Shown here: positions 18,351 to 26,300 of the stretch, piece by piece | Layout: each line of letters starts with the position of its first letter | How positions within the stretch are numbered: the stretch's first letter is position 1 | Assembly: GCF_002257665.1 (NCBI RefSeq) | Contig: NZ_MQWB01000001.1 | Location: forward strand, 1,779,954 to 1,843,953 | Source of the DNA: Rubricoccus marinus | Lineage (GTDB): Bacteria; Bacteroidota; Rhodothermia; Rhodothermales; Rubricoccaceae | DNA length: 64,000 nucleotides | Direction of reading: 5' to 3' | Notes under the pieces: generated by a model | Told to the model about the DNA's origin: nothing | What the model saw: only the letters and a program-made list of their open reading frames with translations | The model's database searches: none | Position numbers and translations under genes: made by a program

Positions 18351-19511
18351 GTGAGCGACGATCCCACCCCGCAGCGGGCGCCAGAGGTCACGCCTCTGGC
18401 GTCGCCGCTCGTGCCGCGCTGGCGCGTGCATCCGCCGAGGATGGACGCGCACCTCGCGCGAGAGGCGGTCCCGCCTCTGGCGCCAGAGGCCACGGCGCCG
18501 GCCGTGCCGCACCGGAGCGGGTGGTCGGTGTTCCGCGTGATCGCGAGCGCGTTCCTAGCGGCGTTCCTCTTACGGGCCTGCGTGTTCGAGGCCTACCGCA
18601 TCCCGTCGTCGTCGATGGAGCAGACGCTTCAGCCGGGCGACTACGTGTTCGTGAGCAAGCTGGGCTATGGGACACGCATCCCGGAGACCTTCCGGCTTCC
18701 GCTCTCGCGCCGGGAACGCGCGAACCCGATTCTGCCCGGCGTGCGCCTCCCCGGGATCGGCGCGCCCGCCAGAGGCGACGTGGTCGTGTTCCACTACCCC
18801 GCCGATGGCGGCCCGATCCACCGGCGGACGCCGTACGTGAAGCGGCTGGTGGGGCTTCCTGGCGAGGTCGTGGAGATCCGCGAGAAGCAGGTGTTCGCGG
18901 ACGGCGCGCCCGTCGAAAGGGCGCCGACAGGACGCCAGTTCTGGGTGGTGCTCCTCGCAGAGCGCGCGTTTCTCCAACCCGACAGCCTCACTTCTGTTGG
19001 ACTCACGGGGCGGATCGAGCGCGTGAGCGACCGCGAGCGGGTGATCGAGGCCACGCAAGAGGTCGCCGCCCGCGTGCGCCGCCTGCCGGGCGTCGAATCC
19101 GTCGAGGCGCTGGTGCGCCGCCCGGGCGACGGCAGCGCCGATTTCCCCGCCTCTGGCGCTTACAGCCTGGACGACTGGGGACCCGTCCGCGTCCCGTTCA
19201 GGGACTGGACGATCCCGCTCGACAGCGAGACGTGGAGCCTCTACCGCGCTGCGATCCTCAAGCACGAGCCTCTGGCGGTGGAGCGCGTCGCGGGCGGCTT
19301 CCGAGTGGAGGGCGTGCCCGCGGACTCGTTCACGTTCTCCCAGGACTACTACGTCGTCCTCGGCGATCACCGCGACGACTCGGCGGACAGCCGCTCGTGG
19401 GGGTTTGTGCCGGACACGCACCTCGTGGGCCGCGCGCGCCTCATTTATTTCTCGTGGGACCCCGAGTCTGGAAAGGCGCGCTGGGACCGCGCGCTGCACA
19501 TCGTGCGGTAG
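18351..19511 (+). CDS. lepB: Signal peptidase I, paralogue 2
   Basis: 386 residues from GTG 18351. An N-terminal ~55-residue Pro-rich stretch is built partly from repeat-motif copies (VTPLASPLVP, PPLAPEATAPAVP). Then come a membrane anchor (SVFRVIASAFLAAFLLRACV), box B (YRIPSSSMEQTLQPGDYVF), box D (YVKRLVGLPGEVVEI) and box E (GDHRDDSADSRSWGFVPDTH). Catalytic Ser and Lys are both kept, so it is probably active. It differs from copy 1 mainly in the cap region, which suggests a different substrate range. Confidence 0.9.
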   Translation: MSDDPTPQRAPEVTPLASPLVPRWRVHPPRMDAHLAREAVPPLAPEATAPAVPHRSGWSVFRVIASAFLAAFLLRACVFEAYRIPSSSMEQTLQPGDYVFVSKLGYGTRIPETFRLPLSRRERANPILPGVRLPGIGAPARGDVVVFHYPADGGPIHRRTPYVKRLVGLPGEVVEIREKQVFADGAPVERAPTGRQFWVVLLAERAFLQPDSLTSVGLTGRIERVSDRERVIEATQEVAARVRRLPGVESVEALVRRPGDGSADFPASGAYSLDDWGPVRVPFRDWTIPLDSETWSLYRAAILKHEPLAVERVAGGFRVEGVPADSFTFSQDYYVVLGDHRDDSADSRSWGFVPDTHLVGRARLIYFSWDPESGKARWDRALHIVR

Positions 19512-19533
19512 GCGGTAGCGCTGAGCAGGCTAG

Positions 19534-19551
19534 GCCTCTGGCGCCAGAGGC
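19534..19551. terminator. Motif palindrome at convergent junction lepB2 / VWA gene
   Basis: GCCTCTGGCGCCAGAGGC lies between two convergent stops (19511 and 19583). A bidirectional terminator role is inferred from position and hairpin potential. Confidence 0.5.
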
Positions 19552-19582
19552 CACACGTGTCGCAGCGGGATTGGCCTCCCTG

Positions 19583-21703
19583 CTACACCATGCCCGCGCG
19601 CTTGCGGACCACCCACTCGGTGGTGAGCAGGGCGACAATGATCGCCAGAAGCCACGGCAAGGCGAGCAGCGGCGTCTCCTCGACGCGCTCCACAGGACGG
19701 TCCGCGAGGCCGCCCGCTTCGCGGAGGCCAGCCAGCCACGGCGCGAGGCTGTCCAACGGAACCGTTCGCCCGCCGGAGCGCTCCGCCAGGAGCCGCATCA
19801 ACCCCACGTCAGCCCCAGGTTCGCGGAACTCGACGCCCACCTCCCCAACGCCGAACACGGCGCGGTCCGACCCCAGGCGTGCGCCTCTGGCGGTGGCGAC
19901 ACCTTCGACGGTGTACGAGCCGGGCGCGAGCGAGCCTGCGTCGGCGACGTAGCGCCCGTTGCCGACGGGGCGCATGGGGAGTTCGACCGGCGCGCCGGCG
20001 CCGCGGATGGTGAGCGCGACCTCGGCATCCTCGACGGGTTCTAACGTCTCGGTGTAGACCTCCCCGGAGAGCGTGACCCTCTCGCGGGCGTCGAACAGCG
20101 CGCGGTCGGCGCGGATGCGGACCGGGCGGCGATCGCGGACGGCGGTGGTCCACCGCACGAGTCCCGACGTGAGGCCAGAGAGCACGGGCGCGAGCACGTC
20201 TAGGTCGGGCGGGAGCGTGCGCCAGCGCCAGAGGCCCGTGCCCAGGACCGCGGCGGAGCGGACGGCGCCCTGCTGCCGAACCGCCAGAAGCGGCGCGTCG
20301 AAGGTCTGCCCCCCGCGGCGCACGGCGAGCAGCGTGCGGGCGCCAGGCTGGAGCACCCACCGCGTCGTGCTGATCTGCAGCGGCGGGAGCGCCTGCAGCC
20401 GCGCCGGGTCCACGCCGGTCTCGCTCAGGATCGGGTGCGCCTCGCCAGCGGCCGTCGCGGCGGCGCCCGCCTCGACGAACGCCGAGCGGATCTGCGCGGG
20501 CTCAACGGGGAGCACGTCTCCAAAGGAGCGCCCCAGCGTGGCGAGATCGGTCTGGGTGCCCAGCACGAACAGGGTCGCCAGGCCGCCTCTGGCGGCTTCC
20601 GCGAGGCGCTCCACTTCAGCGCCAGAGGCCGCCCCGCCCGGGTAGCCAACGAGCACGAGGAGATCGAACGCCGTCAGGTTCGCGGGCAGCGGGCCCTCGT
20701 AGAACTGGCCGGGGCTGCGCTGCGTGCGCGTGGTCACGCGTAGTTGGCGGTCGGTTTCGAGGACCGAGCGCATCGCGACGAGATCCGGCCCCGGCCCGGC
20801 GCCGACGAGCAGCACGCGGCGCGCTCCGCTCAGCACGCGGACCGAAAACGTCTCGGTGTTGTTGCGCGTCGTGGCCTCGCCCGCAAGAGGCCCAACGGTC
20901 ACGGTGTAGCGCCGGAGCCCCTCGCCGCTCGGCGTGATGTCGAGCTCGGCGGTCGCCTCGGCGCCAGACGGGGCCAACGCCACGCTCGTGCGGGCTACAA
21001 CCGCCCCGCCAGAGGCAATGGTGACGGGCACGGTCTGCCCGTCGTAGCCCTGCTGCCGCACGCCGACGCGGACGGGCAGCGGGCTCCCGGCGTACGCGAT
21101 CTCGTTGGTGACGACGCGCGCGAGCTGGATGTCGCGCGTGGAGAGGCTGTCCCCCGCGACGGCGGTAAAAATGGGGACCGGGAAACGCTCTGCCAGGGTG
21201 GCGGGACTGCGGCCCTGCGTCACGCGGCCGTCGGAGACGAGGAGCACGCCGCGGAGATTCCGCCCCGCGAAGTCGGCTTCGATGCGCCCGAGCGCGCTCG
21301 CGATATCCGTCCGCGGATCGACAAACGCGAGGCTGTCCCGCGAGACCGGCGCGGCATCGGCGCCGAAGCCGTAGAAGCGGAGCGCGTCATCATCGGGGAG
21401 CGCGCCCAACGCCTCCCGAACGGCGGCCTCTGGCGGCCCGACGCCCAGCGTCAGGCTTTCGCTCTCGTCCACGAGCACGGCGAGAAGCGGCGCGTCGCCA
21501 GAGGCGGAGATCGAGCGCCAGACCGGCCCGAAAAGCAGCAGGAGAACGAGGAACAGCGCGGCGCTCCGAAGGGCCGTCAGGACGCCTCGCCTCCAGCCCG
21601 TGACCGTAGGCGTCGTGCGGCCGTAGGTCCACCACGCGAGCGCGGCGGCGAGCAGCGCGCAGAGCGCGAGAAGCCAGGGAGGAGCGGCGAGGGCGAGGTC
21701 CAC
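19583..21703 (-). CDS. Membrane protein with von Willebrand A-like and glutamine-amidotransferase-like regions
   Basis: 706 residues. Two N-terminal membrane segments (WLLALCALLAAALAWWTYG; SAALFLVLLLLFGPVW) precede a VWA-like domain with MIDAS DESES (79-83) and VLLVSDGRV (~160). The middle has Ig-like and class I amidotransferase-like stretches (RRVLLVGAGPGPDLVAMRS, LLVLVGYPGGAASG). The C terminus has a last membrane helix (TPLLALPWLLAIIVALLTTEWVV). The layout matches the large uncharacterised BatA-related VWA membrane proteins of Bacteroidota, possibly sensing or envelope homeostasis. No enzymatic activity can be assigned. Confidence 0.75.
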   Translation of the reverse strand: MDLALAAPPWLLALCALLAAALAWWTYGRTTPTVTGWRRGVLTALRSAALFLVLLLLFGPVWRSISASGDAPLLAVLVDESESLTLGVGPPEAAVREALGALPDDDALRFYGFGADAAPVSRDSLAFVDPRTDIASALGRIEADFAGRNLRGVLLVSDGRVTQGRSPATLAERFPVPIFTAVAGDSLSTRDIQLARVVTNEIAYAGSPLPVRVGVRQQGYDGQTVPVTIASGGAVVARTSVALAPSGAEATAELDITPSGEGLRRYTVTVGPLAGEATTRNNTETFSVRVLSGARRVLLVGAGPGPDLVAMRSVLETDRQLRVTTRTQRSPGQFYEGPLPANLTAFDLLVLVGYPGGAASGAEVERLAEAARGGLATLFVLGTQTDLATLGRSFGDVLPVEPAQIRSAFVEAGAAATAAGEAHPILSETGVDPARLQALPPLQISTTRWVLQPGARTLLAVRRGGQTFDAPLLAVRQQGAVRSAAVLGTGLWRWRTLPPDLDVLAPVLSGLTSGLVRWTTAVRDRRPVRIRADRALFDARERVTLSGEVYTETLEPVEDAEVALTIRGAGAPVELPMRPVGNGRYVADAGSLAPGSYTVEGVATARGARLGSDRAVFGVGEVGVEFREPGADVGLMRLLAERSGGRTVPLDSLAPWLAGLREAGGLADRPVERVEETPLLALPWLLAIIVALLTTEWVVRKRAGMV

Positions 21704-21786
21704 GGGTCAGCGGCGGCCTCTGGCGGCGCTGCCAGAGGCGGGTTCAACGACGTCTCGCGCGCGTTCGTGCGGCATCGTCCGGTGCG

Positions 21787-22548
21787 TCATCCCAGGAGAC
21801 GGTCGGCCTCGAAGGCGCCCGGCAGCAGGTCGGCGGGCGTCGTCACGATGGGCGCGCCGTCGCCGTTCCAAATGTGGACCTCCGCCTGAGGCGCGTGCTC
21901 AGCGAGAAGCTGTCGGCAGCCGCCGCACGGCGTCGCCCCGGGGGCTTTGGGGCAAGCGAGCCAGATGCGCGAGATCGCGCCCGCGCCAGAGGCGACGGCG
22001 GCCGAAAGCGCGACGCGCTCGCCGCACAGCCCGCGCGTCCAGTCGGCGGCGTGCTCCACGTTGGAGCCGGCCACCCAGCCGCTGGCGGTCTCGAGCACGC
22101 ACCCAACGGGGAAGTCGGAAACCGGCGCGTGGGCGTGGGTCGCGGCACGCAGCGCGGCGTCGAACGGGTCGCCAGAGGCCTCCACAACTGCAGAGATCGG
22201 GGCCTTGGATTCGTGAAGAGCGACCCCGTCAACGGCCGCGATCTCGCCGTCGAAGGCCTTCCAACGGCGGCGCGTGTCCTCGGAGAGGAACGTGAGTTCG
22301 GACGGCGCCAGAGGCCGGCTCGCGGCAACGGCGACGATGTCGGACCGGCCGGCGGCGCGCGTTCGTGCCCAGGCGGCCTGCAATGCGGGAATCGTCAGCG
22401 GGTACGAGGCGCTTTCGATGCGCGCCCCAGTCATCACCGAGCCGTCGGTGAGCAGCAGCGCCACCCCGACCGGCGTGTTCGAGAACGGGACCACCGCTTG
22501 GCTTGCGGTGCGGCGGGCGATCTGGCGAAGGGCGTCGTGTGGATCCAT
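21787..22548 (-). CDS. cdd: Tandem-domain cytidine deaminase with degenerate N-terminal half
   Basis: 253 residues. It deaminates (deoxy)cytidine to (deoxy)uridine in pyrimidine salvage. The C-terminal half has the zinc site: GSNVEHAADWTRGLCGERVAL (Cys and the catalytic Glu, ~172) and TPCGGCRQLLAEH (two Cys, ~207). The N-terminal half keeps the fold (SNTPVGVALLLTDGSVMTGA, IESASYPLTIPALQAAW) but lacks the CxE and PCxxC ligands. In E. coli Cdd the order is opposite (active first, broken second). The start is 42 bases from the interrupted tRNA-Leu promoter, divergently oriented. Confidence 0.85.
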   Translation of the reverse strand: MDPHDALRQIARRTASQAVVPFSNTPVGVALLLTDGSVMTGARIESASYPLTIPALQAAWARTRAAGRSDIVAVAASRPLAPSELTFLSEDTRRRWKAFDGEIAAVDGVALHESKAPISAVVEASGDPFDAALRAATHAHAPVSDFPVGCVLETASGWVAGSNVEHAADWTRGLCGERVALSAAVASGAGAISRIWLACPKAPGATPCGGCRQLLAEHAPQAEVHIWNGDGAPIVTTPADLLPGAFEADRLLG

Positions 22549-22572
22549 CGCGCAAGGTACCGCCCGACGTCC

Positions 22573-22580
22573 CTACCTTC
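22573..22580 (+). promoter_or_regulatory. Original host promoter -7 box of the interrupted tRNA-Leu
   Basis: TACCTTCC ends 9 bases before the tRNA 5' end, the same layout as the tRNA-Phe promoter in this window. After integration it drives only the truncated 5' half. Confidence 0.45.
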
Positions 22581-22589
22581 CGCCGCCCC

Positions 22590-22628
22590 GCCGGGGTGGC
22601 GAAATGGTAAACGCAGCAGACTTAAAAT
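22590..22628 (+). pseudogene. tRNA-Leu(UAA) 5' half left at the left junction (attL)
   Basis: This is the acceptor 5' strand, D-arm and anticodon arm up to the loop (GCCGGGG...ACTTAAAAT), after which the sequence diverges with no T-arm. Its acceptor strand pairs perfectly with the 3' strand of the intact gene at 28661-28745, so the two were once one gene. Bases 22592-22628 are identical to 28663-28699. Confidence 0.85.
22592..22628 (+). repeat. Left 37-bp att direct repeat
   Basis: Identical base for base to 28663-28699. The likely crossover lies within this stretch, probably in the anticodon loop. Confidence 0.85.
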
Positions 22629-22713
22629 AGTCTTCAGGCTCTACCTCACCATATGGCAGAATCGCCCAAATCCTTCGGATTTAGCCGATCCGTTACAGAT
22701 TTCGGGCCTTGCC

Positions 22714-22742
22714 CACTACGATTCGTAGCAATGCCGTAGCAG
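22714..22742. repeat. Left arm-type recombinase site module
   Basis: One inverted copy (CACTACG), 3 bases, CGTAGCA (22724), 4 bases, CGTAGCAG (22735). The two direct copies are 11 bp apart, one helical turn. The same architecture recurs at 28581-28609 inside the right end. Confidence 0.65.
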
Positions 22743-22770
22743 TTTTTGTGCGCTCGCATCCATTTCCCAA

Positions 22771-23832
22771 ATGGCGAGCCTAATCCAGCAAGACGGCCTC
22801 TACTCACTACAGTTCTACAAGGCCGACCGATCCCCGAAGCGGAAGCGCGTCCCGCTCCGCGTACGTGTCAAGCGAGACGCTGAAACGATCCGACGCAAGC
22901 TGGAACGCGATTACTCGGTCGGGACCTTTGATCCGTGGACTGATGATCCCCTGGCTTACGATAGGAAGCCGCTGAAGCCAGAAGGGATTGCGGAGGCTTC
23001 AGAAGCGTTCTTCGATGCCAAGAGCCATAAAGCTTCCCTCACGCTCAAAGACTATCGCAAGGTCATTAGCCGATTCGTGCTCCACGTAGGGCCTAGCACG
23101 CCCGTAGGCCGCGTTACTGCTAAAGACGTGGAAGAATGGCTAGACAGCACTGAGGCGAAGGATGTAACTCGGCACGCCTACTGCCGCAACCTTAAGGTCT
23201 TTTTCCGCTGGGCGCGGAAGGAAGGGCTGACTGACGTTGTAGCGACTGAGAACGTTCGGCTTAGAAAGCTCCCCCGCAAGTATCCGCGCTTCCTGACCCA
23301 CGCTGAGGTTGAGCGCTTTGCAATAACGGTTCGAAGAGAGGCGCGTAGCGTGCAATGGCTAGCTGACTTGGTTGTTTTCGCCTGCCACACTGGATTGAGG
23401 CGGAGCGAGCTAGTCAATCTTCGGTGGGATGCCGTTGACCTCGATAGCGGAATGCTAACCGTTGCGAACACTGAATCTTTTAGGACGAAGAGCGGCGCTG
23501 ACCGAAAGGTCCCTCTCTCCGAAACGGCTAAGGCAGTCCTAGGACGGGTAGAAGCGGCTCCTAACTGCGAATACGTGTTTACGTGCTCCAATGGCAAGAT
23601 CAGCCCCGACTATTTATCTCAAGCCTTCAAGAAATATGCGACCAAGGCTGGGCTCAAGGGAGTACATCTCCATCACACCCGACATACTGCGTGCTCTTGG
23701 CTAGCACAGAGAGGTGTACCGATTGAAGCAATTCGCAGATTCGCAGGACATTCAACCATTACCGTAACAGAGAGATACATGCATCTAAGCGACAGCATGT
23801 TCAGCAGTAGTATTCGTAAAGCACTCGCATAA
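22771..23832 (+). CDS. int: Tyrosine recombinase / integrase of the element
   Basis: 353 residues. It catalyses site-specific integration and excision at tRNA-Leu. The N-terminal ~70 residues are basic and likely bind arm sites. Residues ~80-165 form the SAM-like core-binding domain. The catalytic domain has Arg in TGLRRSELVNL (~209), Lys near SFRTKSGADRKVPLSE, HxxR in HHTRHTACSWLAQRG (~302), the second His in FAGHSTITVTERYMHL (~326), and the Tyr nucleophile in that same block (~335). The set is complete, so it should be active. Its codon use is less GC-biased than the flanking genes. It lies 142 bases inside the left att site, the typical position. Confidence 0.95.
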   Translation: MASLIQQDGLYSLQFYKADRSPKRKRVPLRVRVKRDAETIRRKLERDYSVGTFDPWTDDPLAYDRKPLKPEGIAEASEAFFDAKSHKASLTLKDYRKVISRFVLHVGPSTPVGRVTAKDVEEWLDSTEAKDVTRHAYCRNLKVFFRWARKEGLTDVVATENVRLRKLPRKYPRFLTHAEVERFAITVRREARSVQWLADLVVFACHTGLRRSELVNLRWDAVDLDSGMLTVANTESFRTKSGADRKVPLSETAKAVLGRVEAAPNCEYVFTCSNGKISPDYLSQAFKKYATKAGLKGVHLHHTRHTACSWLAQRGVPIEAIRRFAGHSTITVTERYMHLSDSMFSSSIRKALA

Positions 23833-23892
23833 AAACAAGCACGCACCTATTGATTAACCCAGTGGTGTCTGCACGAACGATACCAGGGCAGC

Positions 23893-23924
23893 GGGGCATC
23901 TTCCACAGAATTGGGAGATGCCCC
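23893..23924 (+). terminator. Hairpin downstream of integrase
   Basis: GGGGCATCT pairs perfectly with AGATGCCCC across a 14-base loop, 60 bases after the integrase stop. No T-run follows. The ATG of a small open frame (23918) lies in its 3' arm, so it may regulate translation instead. Confidence 0.4.
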
Positions 23925-24175
23925 AAATTATGAGGGGGTGGGGGCATTGGACGGTGGGGGGTGCCGCTCTTGCGTTAGACCCTAAAACACGAGGGGGCGT
24001 TAACTCCATCTTGAAACGCGGAGCCTTCCAGCCCCCTCATGCGCCGTTCGAGCAGGGGTTTAGGTCCATCCGTGGTGGTGTCGCCTTAGTGCTAGACAAG
24101 CGCTTAAGAGCTGAGTGGGCAGAGAGTCTACCGACTGCCGCAAGCGAAGCGGCGCGGAGGCTACCCGTCGCTTAG
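23918..24175 (+). CDS. Small open frame in the element, doubtful
   Basis: 85 residues, with two related stretches (GGAALALDPKTRGG and GGVALVLDKRLR) that suggest an internal duplication. I recognise no family. The ATG sits inside a stable hairpin arm and there is no ribosome-binding site. It could be a small regulator such as an excisionase substitute, or non-coding repeats that happen to be open. Codon use resembles the integrase gene, which is the only support for coding. Confidence 0.25.
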   Translation: MPQIMRGWGHWTVGGAALALDPKTRGGVNSILKRGAFQPPHAPFEQGFRSIRGGVALVLDKRLRAEWAESLPTAASEAARRLPVA

Positions 24176-24482
24176 AAGAGACTGATGTGTAAGGGGGAGC
24201 CGAACGTATCGATCACTATCACATTCGATAAGACGGTAAGGAGAACCGTACCAGGAGAGGCGAGCGAGGAAGAAGTCATGCCCTCGGCGCTATTGCCCTA
24301 AGAGTTACCGCGCTCAACCGATGCCGCCAATAGCCGACACAGTCCAGAATACTAGACAATTGTTTTTTGCATGACTTAGGCGAGGCCCCTGCTCGGTGAA
24401 AACGTGTATTTCAGAAGAGCCAAATGGTGGAACGCACATTGCATAGACCGATTGCAGTCATACCCAACACTAGCAGTCCGCT

Positions 24483-26297
24483 ATGCACCACGCTACACCG
24501 AAGAATCGACAGATCGCCGTATCGCGCCAGAGGCCGCAACCCGAAAAGGAAGGGGGAGGCCAAGGGGGAAGGAAGGCAACAGGGACACAAGGAGGAACAG
24601 GGCACCCCACCCCCCAACACAAGGCAGGACGCACCACGCTATGTATCGGTGCTCAACCCGAGCCTCTGGCGCCCAAAATCGCTCCAAAATCGTCCCTAGA
24701 GGTCGATTTAACTACGTCCAACGAGAGCACACCCGCTGTAATAAGTGTACCGAAGCAGCACACTCACGCCACCACTAATACCAAACCGACAAATGACTAC
24801 ACGGAGTACAAACCTCCAAGTACCCGCCCCTACACACGTATACACCAACGTGGTACGGTGCCTAGCGCGTTTCGCGCCCTAGCAATTGAGCGTCACCCAG
24901 AGATAAAGCACAACGCCGACTACGCCCGTCTCTTCGGCGCCTTGCTGAGCCCGAACCACAAAGGCGAGACAAAGGACGGTCGGGCCGCCATCGTTCTCCC
25001 TGGTACTGTTCTCGCAGGCTGTATGGGATCTGAGAGGGAGTACGTCAACGGAAGCCTTGCAGGGGCCGACAGCACAGGAAGCGTCCTTCACCGCTTCAAT
25101 AAAGACGTGTTCGGCGGAGCACTTGTAATAGAGGAGAGCAATTGGGCGGAAGGCTTAGCCAGATGCGTGCCTGTGGACTCCATTGAGGCCTGCATAGACA
25201 AGGACGTTCTTGACGGGTGGGCCTCCCTCCCACTCCCCCATGAGTCTCCAGACCGCGTCTACTTTGATACTGGAGCGGGATTCTCTGCGACAAGTAGGAG
25301 CCGAGAGAGAAGTCGAGCGCGATCCATCCTAGCTGGTAGAGAGGAACCCGAAGCTCACTGCGACTTGGCAGCCCGAGTCGGTCGCTACATGAACAGCTTG
25401 CCTGCTCATTACTTCGAGCGACTGGATTTTGCCCCTGCTGAGGATGCAGCGCGCGCGCTCGACAACCCTAGGGCGGCAGCTGACCAATTGAGACTTCTAA
25501 GGGCGATCAAAGACCAGCCACAGCCGTTCTACGGCTACTCTAGGCACTCGCCCCGAGTCTGGGGCATTGGACAGGCTATTACAGGCTTGCATCACACTGT
25601 GAGACGTGCGTTCATGCCCGATGCCGTAGAGCTTGACCTTAGCTCCGCTCATTTCGCTATCGCCGCGAAGGATTGGGGACTCCCCGACCTATACGACTTC
25701 CTCTCTACAGGTCAGTCCCTGTGGATGCCCCTGTTGGAGCATGTAGGGTTACCGCCCGAACTGAGGTTCAAGAAGGTCGTCAAGAGCGGTAGCTATGGAG
25801 TCGTCTACGGCGCTGGGGAGCGACGGATCATCTCGGATATGCAAGCGGAACACGAAGCGCTCACAGGCTCCCAGATGCCCGCCGAGCAAGCATCCCGACT
25901 CCTTACCCACCCTCTCATTCGGGAGACGCTAGAGGGGCGCACACGAGAGCTTGAGAGCATCCGAGAGGCGATTCGTGACCGTGGCTACGTGCTAGACTGC
26001 TTCGGCAAGCAAATCAGCCGTGGGAAAAACGGCTTCGGCCATGCCAACGAGCGTGACTTTAGCCGTTCCATCCTCGCGCAATTGAATCAGGCTCGTGAGC
26101 TACGGCTCATGGAGCCACTTCTAGAGTTGGCTGAAGCTGAGTCTAGGAAAGCGCGTCCAAACTGGCGAATCGTGCTCTGGCAACACGACGGCGTGAGCAT
26201 TCGAGCAACTAGACGCACAGAAAAAGTTATCGAGCAAATACAGCTCATCTGCCGCTTGCGCAGAACGGACGACTACCCTACACACCTACATGGCTAA
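24483..26297 (+). CDS. Reduced family-A (Pol I-like) DNA polymerase of the element
   Basis: 604 residues as opened at ATG 24483; the true start is unsure because the first ~110 residues are low complexity and contain the only two motif copies in this part of the element. The C-terminal ~250 residues show the family-A palm and fingers. Motif A is VELDLSSAHFAIAAKDWG (Asp ~384). Motif B is FKKVVKSGSYGVVYGAGERR (~429-448) with the Lys and Tyr-Gly of the O-helix. Motif C is VLWQHDGVSI (~566) with His-Asp. No 3'-5' exonuclease motifs (DxE, YxxxD) or 5' nuclease domain are seen. Replication of the element is the likely role. It could also be a primase-polymerase, but no primase motif is visible. It ends 3 bases from a convergent gene. 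Confidence 0.75.
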   Translation: MHHATPKNRQIAVSRQRPQPEKEGGGQGGRKATGTQGGTGHPTPQHKAGRTTLCIGAQPEPLAPKIAPKSSLEVDLTTSNESTPAVISVPKQHTHATTNTKPTNDYTEYKPPSTRPYTRIHQRGTVPSAFRALAIERHPEIKHNADYARLFGALLSPNHKGETKDGRAAIVLPGTVLAGCMGSEREYVNGSLAGADSTGSVLHRFNKDVFGGALVIEESNWAEGLARCVPVDSIEACIDKDVLDGWASLPLPHESPDRVYFDTGAGFSATSRSRERSRARSILAGREEPEAHCDLAARVGRYMNSLPAHYFERLDFAPAEDAARALDNPRAAADQLRLLRAIKDQPQPFYGYSRHSPRVWGIGQAITGLHHTVRRAFMPDAVELDLSSAHFAIAAKDWGLPDLYDFLSTGQSLWMPLLEHVGLPPELRFKKVVKSGSYGVVYGAGERRIISDMQAEHEALTGSQMPAEQASRLLTHPLIRETLEGRTRELESIREAIRDRGYVLDCFGKQISRGKNGFGHANERDFSRSILAQLNQARELRLMEPLLELAEAESRKARPNWRIVLWQHDGVSIRATRRTEKVIEQIQLICRLRRTDDYPTHLHG

Positions 26298-26300
26298 GAG

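Larger units (their letters stand above)
23833..24482. other. 650-base region of the element without a convincing gene
   Basis: It holds the hairpin 23893-23924 and G-rich direct repeats (TGAGGGGG at 23931, CGAGGGGG at 23990). An inverted pair GAGGGGGC (23991) / GCCCCCTC (24031) with a 32-base loop is also present, as is a short AT-rich spot near 24355-24370 (caattgttttttgcatga). Since the next gene is a polymerase, this is the best candidate for an origin or a structured RNA, but that is inference. Confidence 0.4.

Noticed and set aside
22590..22628. Second complete tRNA-Leu at the left junction
   Set aside because: The sequence after the anticodon loop has no variable arm, T-arm or acceptor 3' strand, so it is only a 5' half.
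24404..24778. 124-codon frame overlapping the polymerase start
   Set aside because: It overlaps the low-complexity N terminus in another frame with Arg/Thr-rich sequence and no family signs. It remains possible if the polymerase starts later.
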